From: an uncultured Alcaligenaceae bacterium
GTDB lineage: Bacteria > Pseudomonadota > Gammaproteobacteria > Burkholderiales > Burkholderiaceae_B
Assembly (NCBI GenBank): GCA_937908115.1
Contig: CALEQZ010000072.1
Location: 38,543 to 102,542 of the forward strand
Direction of reading: 5' to 3'
DNA length: 64,000 bases
The notes under the pieces are model-generated. The model did no database searches. It was given only the letters and a program-made list of their open reading frames with translations, and was not told where the DNA came from. Both the position numbers and the translations under genes were made by a program. Shown in pieces: positions 8,130-16,571 of the stretch (positions are counted from its first letter, which is position 1; every line of letters begins with the position of its first letter).

Positions 8130-9536
8130 TCAGGCAGTCTTGGCCAATTGGGCATTGACGCCCGCGTAGGCCGATTTGCGCCAATCGCCCGCACGGGGGA
8201 TCGGCAGGCCCAGGTTTTCGCGCAGCGTCGTTCCGGTGAATTCCTTGCGGAACACCCCGCGGCGCTGCAGCTCGGGCACCACGAAGCGCACGAAGTCTTC
8301 ATAGCCGCCGGGGACATGGGTCGGCGACAGGACGAAGCCGTCGCAGCCGCCTTCGACGAACCACTGCTCCAGCTGGTCGGCCACGGTCTTGGGCGAACCG
8401 GCGAAGATCGGGAATTCCTGGATACGCGCGCGGTTGGAGTACTCGACGAAGTCGCGCACCGACGGATTCTTCTTGCCTGAAAGCATGACCACGCGGTCGC
8501 GAAAGCCCGTCCAGCCAGAGATGGCGGCCATTTCCTCGTCGGTGAAAGGGGCGTCGTAGTCGCGCGTAGAAAAGTCCGTGTTCAGGATCTCGCACAGCAG
8601 CGTCAGTGAATCGATGGGCTTGGCCAGCGAATCGATGTAGGCCTTCTTCTGCTGGGCGATCTCGTCGGTTTCGGCCACGATGGTGTAGATGGCCGTGGCG
8701 ACCTTGACCTGGTCCGGGTCGCGGCCGGCCAGTTCGACCGACTTCTTGAGTTCGGCATATTGCTTCTTGCCGGCTTCTAGGTTGGGGTAGACGACGAAGA
8801 CCAGGTCGGCCCAGCGCGAGGCGAAGCTGCGGCCGCGCCCGCTTTGGCCGGCCTGGATCAGCACAGGGTGGCCTTGCCTGGAGCGCGGCACCGTCAGCGG
8901 GCCGCGCGAGCGGAAGAACTTGCCCTGGTGGTCCAGGCGATGGACTTTGTCGGGATGGGCGAACAGGCCGGTTTCCTTGTCCATGACCAGCGCGTCGTCT
9001 TCCCACGAATCCCAGTGGCCCATCACCGTTTCCAGGAACTCGTCGGCGCGGTCGTAGCGTAGGTCGTGCTCCAGGTGGCCGGACGCGCCGAAGTTGGCTG
9101 CCTCGGAATCGTTCAGCGAGGTCACCACGTTCCACGCCACGCGGCCGTGCGTCATCAGGTCCAGCGTCGAGAAATGGCGCGCGACGTGGAAGGGCTCGTA
9201 ATAGGTGGTGGAATACGTCGCGCCCAGGCCCAGGTGCTTGGTGGCGGCGGACATGGCCATCAGCACGGGGGTCGGGTCCATCTTGACCGCGCGCACGCCG
9301 TGCTCCACGGTGTTGCGGTGATCGCGCCCGTAGATATCGGGCATGGCCAGGCGGTCGTCGAAGAACGCCAAATGGAACTTGCCTTCTTCGAGCGTGCGGG
9401 CGATGCGCTGGTAGTACTCGGGCGTGAGGAAATCCTGCATGGCGGCGCTGTGGCGCCACGAGCCCGGGTAGGTGGAGCAATTCTGGGCCTGCATGAAGCC
9501 GATGAGGGTCATCTGGCGCTGGCCGGTTGCGGACAT
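8130..9536 (-). CDS. NtaA/SnaA/DmoA-family FMNH2-dependent monooxygenase
   Basis: A 468-residue flavin-dependent monooxygenase of the bacterial luciferase superfamily. The family includes nitrilotriacetate, dimethyl-sulfide and sulfonate monooxygenases. Family features are MTLIGFMQAQNCSTYPGSWRH near the start, FFDDRLAMPDIYG, RVAWNVVTSLNDSEAANFG, HQGKFFRSRGPLTVPRS and GHPVLIQAGQSGRGRSFA. It needs reduced FMN from a separate reductase; one is encoded at 12567. It lies downstream of the DUF1446 and DUF4387 genes on the same strand. AGGAGA precedes the ATG. The substrate cannot be told. Confidence 0.85.
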   Translation of the reverse strand: MSATGQRQMTLIGFMQAQNCSTYPGSWRHSAAMQDFLTPEYYQRIARTLEEGKFHLAFFDDRLAMPDIYGRDHRNTVEHGVRAVKMDPTPVLMAMSAATKHLGLGATYSTTYYEPFHVARHFSTLDLMTHGRVAWNVVTSLNDSEAANFGASGHLEHDLRYDRADEFLETVMGHWDSWEDDALVMDKETGLFAHPDKVHRLDHQGKFFRSRGPLTVPRSRQGHPVLIQAGQSGRGRSFASRWADLVFVVYPNLEAGKKQYAELKKSVELAGRDPDQVKVATAIYTIVAETDEIAQQKKAYIDSLAKPIDSLTLLCEILNTDFSTRDYDAPFTDEEMAAISGWTGFRDRVVMLSGKKNPSVRDFVEYSNRARIQEFPIFAGSPKTVADQLEQWFVEGGCDGFVLSPTHVPGGYEDFVRFVVPELQRRGVFRKEFTGTTLRENLGLPIPRAGDWRKSAYAGVNAQLAKTA

Positions 9537-9570
9537 CGTATCAGTCTCCTGGTTGCTTGCGTTGCGGTGT

Positions 9571-9912
9571 TCAGATGCCGGGGATTTCGACGGTCAGCAA
9601 CGGCGCGTGCTGCTGCGCGCCGAAGGTGTCGCGCTCGCCGACCGTGCCCTGCTGCCAGCCACGCTTGAGCGTCAGCTTGAAGGCACGTGCGGGGTCGAAG
9701 AACATGAGCGTGACGATGTCTTCCCGGGTGATGCCGTAGAGGCGGCAGATCAGCGACTCGTCGAGCACGCCGCTGGCCTTGACCTTTTCGTACACCTCGT
9801 CGCTGTCGAAAATGACGTCGAAGGTGATCTCGAACGGGCCGGAGTTCTTGCTGCGCACGACCTTGGCCAATTGCCGCAAGGTGCGCGCCGGGGTCGCTTG
9901 GTTATTGCCCAT
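9571..9912 (-). CDS. DUF4387 family protein
   Basis: A 113-residue protein of the DUF4387 type. Its N-terminal part (RTLRQLAKVVRSKNSGPFEITFDVIFD) and the ICRLYGITREDIVTLMFFDPARAFKLT stretch are characteristic. Such proteins usually accompany, or are fused to, AtuA/DUF1446 proteins, as here: it starts 3 bp after the DUF1446 stop, with GGAGG overlapping the end of that gene. It is probably a small subunit of that protein. The biochemical role is unknown. Confidence 0.7.
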   Translation of the reverse strand: MGNNQATPARTLRQLAKVVRSKNSGPFEITFDVIFDSDEVYEKVKASGVLDESLICRLYGITREDIVTLMFFDPARAFKLTLKRGWQQGTVGERDTFGAQQHAPLLTVEIPGI

Positions 9913-9915
9913 GGT

Positions 9916-11277
9916 TCAGGCCTCCACAATCTCGATGGGAAACAGCGCTTCGGCCGAGTCGACCTTCATCAGGTGATAGATCGTGAACTTGCACACCGGC
10001 CCGATGGGGTTCTCCGGCGGGTTCAGCGGGATGGCGAAATTGCCCGCGGTGGCCAGTTGGCCTTCGTAGGCCATGTGCAGCACGTCGATGCGCACGCTGC
10101 TGCAGATGGCGTTGGCCAATTCCTGCGTGGGCGCCGTAACTTCACCGAGCAAACCGATTTCGTGCGGGACGGCGTCGACCAGCGGTTCGAAATCACCCAT
10201 CACGCCGTTCATGCCGTAGACATGGAAGACGATCTGGGCCTGGCCCGAGCGCAGCTCCGGATAGGTGTCGAAGGCCGCCTTCTTGACGCGGCACAGGTAA
10301 TCGTCGATCTGGCCGATCAGGATGGGATCGCGGATGCCACCGATGAAGATGGTGCGCATGCCGACCACGCCGGCGCCTTCGATCTTGACGGTGTAGTCCT
10401 TGGCCGGAATGAAGCGGCTGCCGCGCACCCGGACTGCCCGCTCGCTGATCTGCTCGTAGCGGGATTCGCGCAGGTCGATCGTGCCGCCCGGGCCGGTCAG
10501 CAAGTCAGGGCGCGATTTTTCGTACAGCGTGTGGGCGGCGACCGATGCCGGCGTGCAGCGTTCGGACAGGCTCATGGGCTCGAGGTCGAAGCTGTCCTTG
10601 CGCACGGTGGTCAGGATCACCTTGCCCTTGGGCTCGGCGCAGTTGGCGCCGCACTCGACGATCTTGCCCATGTGCCAGTAGATGCCCGGCTCGATGCCGT
10701 GCATCATGCATAGCGCGGCGAAGGGCGCCGGGTCGTAGGCGCGGCCCGAGACGATGATGTCCACGTCGGGATGCTCGCGCAGCACCTTGACGAAGGGCTC
10801 CGCGCCCATCTGCGCCACGATGTGGGTGGACAGGTCGATGTCCTCCTCGCGCAAGGGCGGCGCCGACCCGCACGGCGAAACGAGGCCGTCCTGCCAGGCC
10901 TTGCGCACCGTCTGCGCGTCGATGTCTGCGTAGATCTTCGCAATCTTGAAGCGATACCCTTCGCGCTTGGCGATTTCGCGAATCAGGTCGACCATCAGGT
11001 CGACCTGATCGCGAATGCCGGCTCCCCCCGCCGAGCTGATGTAGACCGGAATCTTGCGATTGGCGCAGGCATCGAGCATCAACGACAAATCGCGCAGGTA
11101 GGCCTCGCGCGACACGATGGTCTTGGGCAGGCCGAGCAAATACGGCCCTGGATCGGTCGATCCGCCGTCGACGATGATGGCGTCGGGCTGCCTGTCCACG
11201 CCTCGCCAGAAATCCGCTTCAGGAATGCCATACCCGAGGATTCCGTTTGGCGTCAAAATTCGAACTTCGTCCTTCAA
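9916..11277 (-). CDS. AtuA-like DUF1446 family protein
   Basis: A 453-residue protein of the DUF1446/AtuA family, known from acyclic terpene utilisation but biochemically undefined. Family marks include the glycine-rich start ILTPNGILGYG, the IIVDGGSTDPGPYLLGL segment, ISSAGGAGIRDQVDLMVD and DIIVSGRAYDPAPFAALCM. The preferred start is TTG at 11277, with GGGAG upstream and a start matching the conserved domain. ATG at 11319 would add 14 residues. It is the first gene of a leftward operon (DUF1446, DUF4387, monooxygenase) divergent from a LysR regulator. Confidence 0.75.
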   Translation of the reverse strand: MKDEVRILTPNGILGYGIPEADFWRGVDRQPDAIIVDGGSTDPGPYLLGLPKTIVSREAYLRDLSLMLDACANRKIPVYISSAGGAGIRDQVDLMVDLIREIAKREGYRFKIAKIYADIDAQTVRKAWQDGLVSPCGSAPPLREEDIDLSTHIVAQMGAEPFVKVLREHPDVDIIVSGRAYDPAPFAALCMMHGIEPGIYWHMGKIVECGANCAEPKGKVILTTVRKDSFDLEPMSLSERCTPASVAAHTLYEKSRPDLLTGPGGTIDLRESRYEQISERAVRVRGSRFIPAKDYTVKIEGAGVVGMRTIFIGGIRDPILIGQIDDYLCRVKKAAFDTYPELRSGQAQIVFHVYGMNGVMGDFEPLVDAVPHEIGLLGEVTAPTQELANAICSSVRIDVLHMAYEGQLATAGNFAIPLNPPENPIGPVCKFTIYHLMKVDSAEALFPIEIVEA

Positions 11278-11374
11278 TGGAGTCTCCCATGCCGGTCTTG
11301 CGACGGTGCGACGTGGCACGCCGCAACCCTATCCTTCATGCGGCAGCGATTATCCGGAAGGGCGCCGGCGGCGA

Positions 11375-11394
11375 CTATTTCTCTTGTGAGATAG
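11375..11394. promoter_or_regulatory. Imperfect palindrome, candidate LysR operator
   Basis: CTAT-TTCTCTTGTGAG-ATAG is a 20-bp imperfect dyad (outer CTAT/ATAG plus inner TC/GA pairs). It sits in the divergent gap between the DUF1446 operon and the LysR gene, where LysR-type regulators bind. A second related AT-rich stretch follows at about 11397-11415. Assignment is by position only. Confidence 0.35.
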
Positions 11395-11436
11395 ACTGAT
11401 AGGCATTCCTGATAAAACCGCCGCGACAGGGCAGCC

Positions 11437-12402
11437 ATGACATCGCGCCCCCTTGCCGGCCAGCCTGCGCCCAGCGCGGCACAGGCGCCGGCCACCCTGC
11501 GCTTCGACCTGGTCGAGCTTGAAACTTTTCTCGTCGTCGTCGAACTGGGCAGCTTCAGCCTGGCAGCCAAGCGCCTGCATATTTCCCAGCCGTCGGTCAC
11601 GAGCCGGGTGCAGCGGCTCGAATCGCTGCTCAAGACCAAGCTGCTGATCCGCACCACCCGTCGCGTCGAGCCGACGCCGGCTGGGATGCGGTTGCGCGAG
11701 CGCGCCGAAGCGGCGCTGCGCGACCTGCGCGCGCTGATGCTGGAGTTCCAGGCGCAAGCCGAGGTGGAAAGGCTGCGCGTCAGGGTCGCTTCGACGCCGA
11801 TGATCGCCGCGGTCATGCTGCCGCCGCTGATCCGCGCCTTCGGCCAACGCTATCCGGACGTCAGCATCCAACTGCGCGACCTGCAGTACGAAGAGGTCGT
11901 CGAAAAGATCGAAGCCGGCGAAGCCGACGTCGCCGTCGTGGCCTTCGACAACGACTCCAGCAAGCTGGACTTCGAACCGCTGTCCGAAGAGGACTTGCTG
12001 CTCATGGTGCCGGCTGCGCATCCGCTGGCGGGCGCCGGGAGCGTGACGCTGTTGCAGCTGGCCGATGTGCCGCTGATGATGCTCGAGCGCTACAGCATGC
12101 TGCGCGACCGCCTGGCAGAGGCGTTCGCGCAGCGGGGCATGGCGCTGCGCCCGGCGCAGGAGGTCGTCAACCTCAACACCTTGCTCGGCCTGGTCGACGC
12201 GGGGCTGGGCGCCACGGTGTTGCCGCAGTCCATGGCCCAGCGCTACGCCAAGGACACGCGCGCGACCTTGCGCATCGTCGACGTACCGCTCAGGCGCCGC
12301 TTCGGCATCTTGCGTGCGCGCAATGCGATGCTGACGCCCGCGGCGGCCAGCTTCGTGCGGTTTCTGCGCGAAAACTTCGCCGCGGCCGCAGAGGCACCGT
12401 AG
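11437..12402 (+). CDS. LysR-type transcriptional regulator
   Basis: A 321-residue LTTR with an N-terminal winged helix at about residues 25-85 (FLVVVELGSFSLAAKRLHISQPSVTSRVQRLE) and a periplasmic-binding-like effector domain (about 110-315). The first 20 residues before the domain are Pro/Ala-rich. It is divergent from the DUF1446-DUF4387-monooxygenase operon and probably controls it, with the flavin reductase downstream on its own strand. The effector is unknown. Confidence 0.88.
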   Translation: MTSRPLAGQPAPSAAQAPATLRFDLVELETFLVVVELGSFSLAAKRLHISQPSVTSRVQRLESLLKTKLLIRTTRRVEPTPAGMRLRERAEAALRDLRALMLEFQAQAEVERLRVRVASTPMIAAVMLPPLIRAFGQRYPDVSIQLRDLQYEEVVEKIEAGEADVAVVAFDNDSSKLDFEPLSEEDLLLMVPAAHPLAGAGSVTLLQLADVPLMMLERYSMLRDRLAEAFAQRGMALRPAQEVVNLNTLLGLVDAGLGATVLPQSMAQRYAKDTRATLRIVDVPLRRRFGILRARNAMLTPAAASFVRFLRENFAAAAEAP

Positions 12403-12566
12403 CGCGTCTGCCGGCGGCGCGGCGAACATACGTTTTATACGTTTCGCTGATTACTTCATTGCCACATCGAAATTGTGTCGGGTGCGGGCGGCACATAGAC
12501 TTGTCGTCCGGGGCATGCGCCGTGGCGCATGCCGATTCGTCCGGATCAGACAAGGAACCCGACTAC

Positions 12567-13076
12567 ATGGCTTTGATCGACGCCAAGGTTTTCCGTGACG
12601 CGCTCAGCACGTTTCCGAGCGGCGTCACCATCGTTTCGACCACTGACGACGAAGGGCGTCACTGGGGCTTTACCGCCAGCTCATTCTCATCGGTATCCAT
12701 GGATCCCCCGCTGGTGCTGGTTTGCCTGGCCAAGAGCGCCGATTCGCATCCTGCGTTCGTGCGCGCCAAGCGCTATGTCATCAATATCCTTGGCGAGCAC
12801 CAGCAGGACATAGCCGTCCATTTTTCGCGCAAGGGCGTCGACAAGTTCGGTCCGCATCCGTTTCGCTTCGGTACCGTCGACGATCCCCACCCGCCAGTGC
12901 TGGCGGGTTCGCTCGCCTCGCTGCATTGCCTGGCCTATGACGCGTACGACGCCGGTGATCACACGGTGTTGGTAGGCGAGGTCGTCCACGTGGAAAAGGG
13001 CGAAGCCGCGCCGCTGGTCTATTTCAATCGCGGCTTTCGCCGCATCGAGCGCGAGCCGGCCGAGGCCGCGGCCTGA
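12567..13076 (+). CDS. Flavin reductase (FMN) of the NtaB/HpaC family
   Basis: A 169-residue flavin reductase-like protein that binds FMN and reduces it with NAD(P)H for a partner monooxygenase. Motifs are FPSGVTIVST, GFTASSFSSVSMDPPLVLVCLAKSA and VGEVVHVEKGEAAPLVYFNRGFRRI. The ATG at 12567 follows AAGGA; a longer frame from 12459 lacks an SD and family similarity. It follows the LysR gene by about 165 bp. I infer it supplies FMNH2 to the monooxygenase at 8130-9536. Confidence 0.88.
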   Translation: MALIDAKVFRDALSTFPSGVTIVSTTDDEGRHWGFTASSFSSVSMDPPLVLVCLAKSADSHPAFVRAKRYVINILGEHQQDIAVHFSRKGVDKFGPHPFRFGTVDDPHPPVLAGSLASLHCLAYDAYDAGDHTVLVGEVVHVEKGEAAPLVYFNRGFRRIEREPAEAAA

Positions 13077-13130
13077 CGCGCATCGCTTCCATTGCGTCGC
13101 GGTCCCAGGCGCAACCGGAGCTGCACGAAG

Positions 13131-13161
13131 AAAGGCCGCGTTCATCACGAACGCGGCCTTT
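13131..13161. terminator. Rho-independent terminator (bidirectional)
   Basis: A perfect 13-bp stem (13131-13143 paired with 13149-13161) with a 5-nt loop. It is flanked by A-rich bases on the left and a T run on the right, so it can end both the rightward flavin reductase and leftward transcripts coming from the iron-dehydrogenase operon. Confidence 0.9.
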
Positions 13162-13259
13162 TTTCTTGCTCCGCTTTGCTGTCGTCGCGCGCGTTGGAAC
13201 GGCGCGCGCCGGCATTCGCCGCCCCGGCCGGGGGACGGCTGCGGGCCGGCGCGCAGCGC

Positions 13260-14420
13260 TTAGAACGCTGCCTGGTAGATCGCCAGCGCGTCGGCTTCGG
13301 TGACCGGACGGGGGTTGTTGACGAGCAGCCGCTGCTGCGCCATTGCATCGTGCGCCAGCATGGGCAGGTCGGCCTCGGCCACGCCCACTTCGCGCAGCGT
13401 GCGCGGGATTTGCGTATCGCGCACCAAGGCTTCCATCTGCTCGATGAAGTAGTTCGCCGCCGCGGCTTCGTCGGCCGGGCAGCCGTTGCCGGGCAGCGTC
13501 GCAGCCAGTTGGGCGTACAGCGGCTGAGCGGCGGGCAGGTTAAAGCGCAGGACGTGGCTGAGCACCAGCGCGTTGGACAGTCCGTGCGGCACGTGAAAGT
13601 GGCCGCCCAGCGGGTAGGCCAGCGCATGTACCGCCGCCACCGGCGCGTTGGAAAACGCCTGGCCGGCCAGCGTCGCGCCCAGCAGCATGGCTTCGCGCGC
13701 CTGGATGTCGGACCCCTGGCGGCAAGCTTGCAGCAGGTTGTGCGACAGCAGCTTCATGGCCTGGATGGCCAGCATGTCGGAGATCGGGTTCTTCAACCGG
13801 GCCGAGGTATAGGCCTCGATCGCGTGGACCATGGCGTCGATGCCGGTGGCGGCGGTGGCCGCAGGCGGCAACCCGACGGTCAGCTCGGCGTCCAGGATGG
13901 CGACATCGGCCATCAGCAGCGGCGAAACCACGCCGCTCTTGGTGGTAGCGCCGGTGGTGACGATGGAGATGGCGGTGACTTCCGAGCCGGTGCCCGCCGT
14001 TGTGGGCATCAGCACCAGCGGCAGGCGCGGTCCCTTGACGTTGCCGATGCCGTACATCTCGGCAAGCGGCTGGTCCGAGCCGCACAGCACGGCGATGAGC
14101 TTGGCCACGTCCATCGACGATCCGCCGCCCAGGCCGAGCACCACCTCGGCGCGCGCCTGCCGGGCGCGTTCGGCGGTTTGCAGCACGACATGGTCGGGCG
14201 GGTCGGCGACCACGTCGTCGATGACGGTCACTTCCCAGGCGTTGGCGCGCAGGTCTTCGAGCGCCGGGTTGAGCAGGCCGCTTTCGTGTAGGAACCGGTC
14301 CGTGACCAAGCATAGCCGCCGGGCGTCGGGATGGCGCTGGCGCAGCAGGGCGCCCAGGCGGCGGGCCGCACCCAGTTCGATGATCAGCCGCGGGACCGTG
14401 GTGAATTCAAAAGGCTTCAT
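13260..14420 (-). CDS. Iron-containing (group III) alcohol dehydrogenase
   Basis: A 386-residue iron-dependent alcohol dehydrogenase-family oxidoreductase. The NAD-binding motif is VLGLGGGSSMDVAKLIA. Metal-site segments are MPTTAGTGSEVT, GIDAMVHAIEAYTS and AVHALAYPLGGHFHVPHG. The ATG at 14420 has GGGAG upstream and starts the domain correctly. It is last in the GntR-leuC-leuD-ADH operon, 46 bp after the LeuD-like gene. It may reduce or oxidise a hydroxy or oxo acid of the pathway, but the substrate is unknown. Confidence 0.87.
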   Translation of the reverse strand: MKPFEFTTVPRLIIELGAARRLGALLRQRHPDARRLCLVTDRFLHESGLLNPALEDLRANAWEVTVIDDVVADPPDHVVLQTAERARQARAEVVLGLGGGSSMDVAKLIAVLCGSDQPLAEMYGIGNVKGPRLPLVLMPTTAGTGSEVTAISIVTTGATTKSGVVSPLLMADVAILDAELTVGLPPAATAATGIDAMVHAIEAYTSARLKNPISDMLAIQAMKLLSHNLLQACRQGSDIQAREAMLLGATLAGQAFSNAPVAAVHALAYPLGGHFHVPHGLSNALVLSHVLRFNLPAAQPLYAQLAATLPGNGCPADEAAAANYFIEQMEALVRDTQIPRTLREVGVAEADLPMLAHDAMAQQRLLVNNPRPVTEADALAIYQAAF

Positions 14421-14466
14421 TCTGCTACTCCCATTGCAGTCGTATGGATCGGACCGGCCAGGCCCG

Positions 14467-15084
14467 CTAGTTTGGCGTTTCGGTCGAGTAAATCCAGGGC
14501 CGCAAGGCGCGGTCGCGGGCCTGGAAGGCGTCGATCTCCGCGGCGACCGCCAAGCTCTGGTCGATGTCGTCCCAGCCATTGAGGAGCGCTTCGCGCCGGA
14601 ACGCGGGGATGCAGAAGGACACTTCCATGCTGCCTGCGCGCACCGTGCAGCTGCGCAGGTCGACATGCACGATGGTGCCGTCACGGGCGATGCCGGCAAG
14701 CGCCGAGCATTGCCCGGCTGGCAGCTGGATGGGCAGCAGCCCATTCTGGAAGCAGTTGTTGTAGAAGATGTCGCCGTAGCTTTGCGCGATGACGCAGCGG
14801 ATGCCGAAGTCGTCCAGCGCCCAGACGGCCATTTCGCGCGAACTGCCGCAACCGAAGTTGTCGCCGGCGATCAGTATCTTGGCCTGGCGAAACGGTTCGC
14901 GGTTAAGGACGAAGGACGGGTCTTCGCTGCCATCGGGACGATAGCGCAGCATCTCGAAGGCCCATGGCCCGAACTGCCCGCGCTTGAGCGTGGTCATGCG
15001 CTCGATGCGCACGATCATGTCGGTGTCGACGTTGTCGCGGTCGATCACCGCCGCCGGGCTGGAACACTCGACGAAAGCCTTCAT
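14467..15084 (-). CDS. LeuD-like aconitase-family small subunit
   Basis: A 205-residue swivelling-domain subunit of the isopropylmalate dehydratase type. Key stretches are VIDRDNVDTDMIV, the GDNFGCGSSREMAVWAL loop, and YGDIFYNNCFQNGLLPI. It is coupled to the large subunit by an ATGA overlap at 15081-15084. In leucine synthesis leuCD is usually next to leuB, which is not seen here. The neighbours (a lyase, a Bug receptor and a GntR regulator) suggest a catabolic dehydratase such as dimethylmaleate hydratase (DmdB-like). That specificity is inference. Confidence 0.82.
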   Translation of the reverse strand: MKAFVECSSPAAVIDRDNVDTDMIVRIERMTTLKRGQFGPWAFEMLRYRPDGSEDPSFVLNREPFRQAKILIAGDNFGCGSSREMAVWALDDFGIRCVIAQSYGDIFYNNCFQNGLLPIQLPAGQCSALAGIARDGTIVHVDLRSCTVRAGSMEVSFCIPAFRREALLNGWDDIDQSLAVAAEIDAFQARDRALRPWIYSTETPN

Positions 15085-16484
15085 GCTGCGTCCTGTAGGT
15101 CGTTGGGGGCGATGATGCGGCCGGCGATCGCGCAGGCCGCGGCGGTTCGCGGGCTGGCCAGGTGGGTCAGCGCGCCCGGCCCCTGGCGGCCGACGAAGTT
15201 GCGGTTCGACGTCGATACGCAGCGCTTGCCTGGCGGGACCATGTCGCCGTTGGCGCCCACGCACATCGAGCATCCCGGCTCGCGCCACTGGAAACCGGCT
15301 TGGCGAAAAACCTCGTCCAGGCCCTCTTGCTCGGCTTGGCGCTTGACCGGCAGCGAACCCGGCACGACCCAGGCCTGCACGCCGGCGGCGACCTTGCGCC
15401 CGCGCACGACTTCGGCCGCGGCGCGCAGGTCCGAAATCCGGCTGTTGGCGCAGGACCCGATGAACACCCAATCGATGGGCATGCCGGCCAGCGGCTGGCC
15501 GGGCTGCAGGCGCATGTATTCCAAGGCGGCGCGCATGCCCGGTCGCTTGGCGGCGTCGGCGGCTTCGGGGTCCGGCACGCGGTCGTTGACGGCGATCGCG
15601 TGTTCGGGGCTGGTGCCCCAGGTGACCACAGGCCCCAATCCTTCGACGTCGACGGTCACGTCGCGGTCGAACGTCGCATCGGGGTCCGACGGCAGCGTCG
15701 CCCAGTATTGCACCGCGCGGTCGAAATCTTCGCCCTTGGGTGCATAGGGACGGCCGGCCAGGTAAGCATAGGTCACATCATCGGGCGCGATCATGCCGAT
15801 GCGCGCGCCCATCTCGATGGCCAGGTTGCACAGCGTCATGCGGGCTTCCATGTCGAAGCCGCGCACGCATTCGCCGGCGAACTCCACCGCGTATCCATTG
15901 GCCGCGGCCGCACCCAGCACGCTGATGACGTGCAGGATGACGTCCTTGGCGCCGGCATGCGGGCCCGGGCGGCCGGCCAGCGTCACGCGCATGGTGCGCG
16001 GGCGGCGCTGGCGGATGGTTTGCGTGGCCAGCACGTGCACCTGCTCGGACGAGCCTATCCCCCAGGCCAGCGCGCCGAACGCGCCGTGCGTGCAGGTATG
16101 GCTGTCACCGCAGACGATGGTGGTGCCGGGTAGGCTCAGGCCTTGTTCGGGTCCAATGACGTGGACGATGCCCTGCCGGCCGTCGGCGACGTCGAACATG
16201 GGCATTTTCAGGCGGCGCGTCTGCTCGCGCATGCCTGCGATGAGCGGATTGCCCGCGTCGTCGGCGCCTCGGTCCGGGTCGGTCGGGATGACATGGTCGA
16301 GCGTGGCGAAAGTCAATTCGGGATGGCGTGGCGCCAGGCCGCGGCGCTCGAGCACGCGCACCGCCTCAACGGTGGTCAGCTCATGGACCAGGTGGCGATC
16401 GATGTGCAATAGCGCGACGTCGTCCGAAATCCGGGATACGACGTGCGCATCCCAGATCTTGTCGAACAGGGTCCGCGGGTTCAT
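15081..16484 (-). CDS. LeuC-like aconitase-family large subunit
   Basis: A 467-residue [4Fe-4S] dehydratase large subunit (3-isopropylmalate dehydratase family). It starts with TLFDKIWDAHVV and contains VCGDSHTCTHGAFG, then FIGSCANSRISDLR and EPGCSMCVGANGD, which supply the three cluster cysteines. The protein is complete. It is the second gene of a GntR-led leftward operon and pairs with the LeuD-like subunit. Whether it acts on isopropylmalate or on another C5-C7 hydroxy-diacid cannot be settled from sequence; the context favours a catabolic role. Confidence 0.85.
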   Translation of the reverse strand: MNPRTLFDKIWDAHVVSRISDDVALLHIDRHLVHELTTVEAVRVLERRGLAPRHPELTFATLDHVIPTDPDRGADDAGNPLIAGMREQTRRLKMPMFDVADGRQGIVHVIGPEQGLSLPGTTIVCGDSHTCTHGAFGALAWGIGSSEQVHVLATQTIRQRRPRTMRVTLAGRPGPHAGAKDVILHVISVLGAAAANGYAVEFAGECVRGFDMEARMTLCNLAIEMGARIGMIAPDDVTYAYLAGRPYAPKGEDFDRAVQYWATLPSDPDATFDRDVTVDVEGLGPVVTWGTSPEHAIAVNDRVPDPEAADAAKRPGMRAALEYMRLQPGQPLAGMPIDWVFIGSCANSRISDLRAAAEVVRGRKVAAGVQAWVVPGSLPVKRQAEQEGLDEVFRQAGFQWREPGCSMCVGANGDMVPPGKRCVSTSNRNFVGRQGPGALTHLASPRTAAACAIAGRIIAPNDLQDAA

Positions 16485-16571
16485 GTGACGGTTCCTTTAT
16501 GTGCAATTTCGCTGGGCGCGCCGCGCAGCCCGGGACGACACGGCCCGATTACGGGCCGGCGCGCGGGCGGG

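Noticed and set aside
9472..10713. A 413-codon plus-strand frame over the DUF4387/DUF1446 genes
   Set aside because: The minus-strand genes have SD sites, matching family motifs and tight spacing; the plus frame has none.
14421..14744. N-terminal extension of the iron alcohol dehydrogenase
   Set aside because: The open frame continues upstream but overlaps the LeuD-like coding region; GGGAG before the ATG at 14420 and the domain boundary fix the start there.
13831..15747. A 638-codon plus-strand frame across the dehydrogenase, leuD-like and leuC-like genes
   Set aside because: It crosses three recognisable minus-strand genes and its translation is low-complexity (Ser/Arg/Ala) with no family.
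15081..16484. Calling the LeuC/LeuD-like pair simply leucine-biosynthetic leuCD
   Set aside because: No leuB or asd-type neighbours, and a GntR regulator, lyase and Bug receptor surround it; the biosynthetic role is left open rather than asserted.
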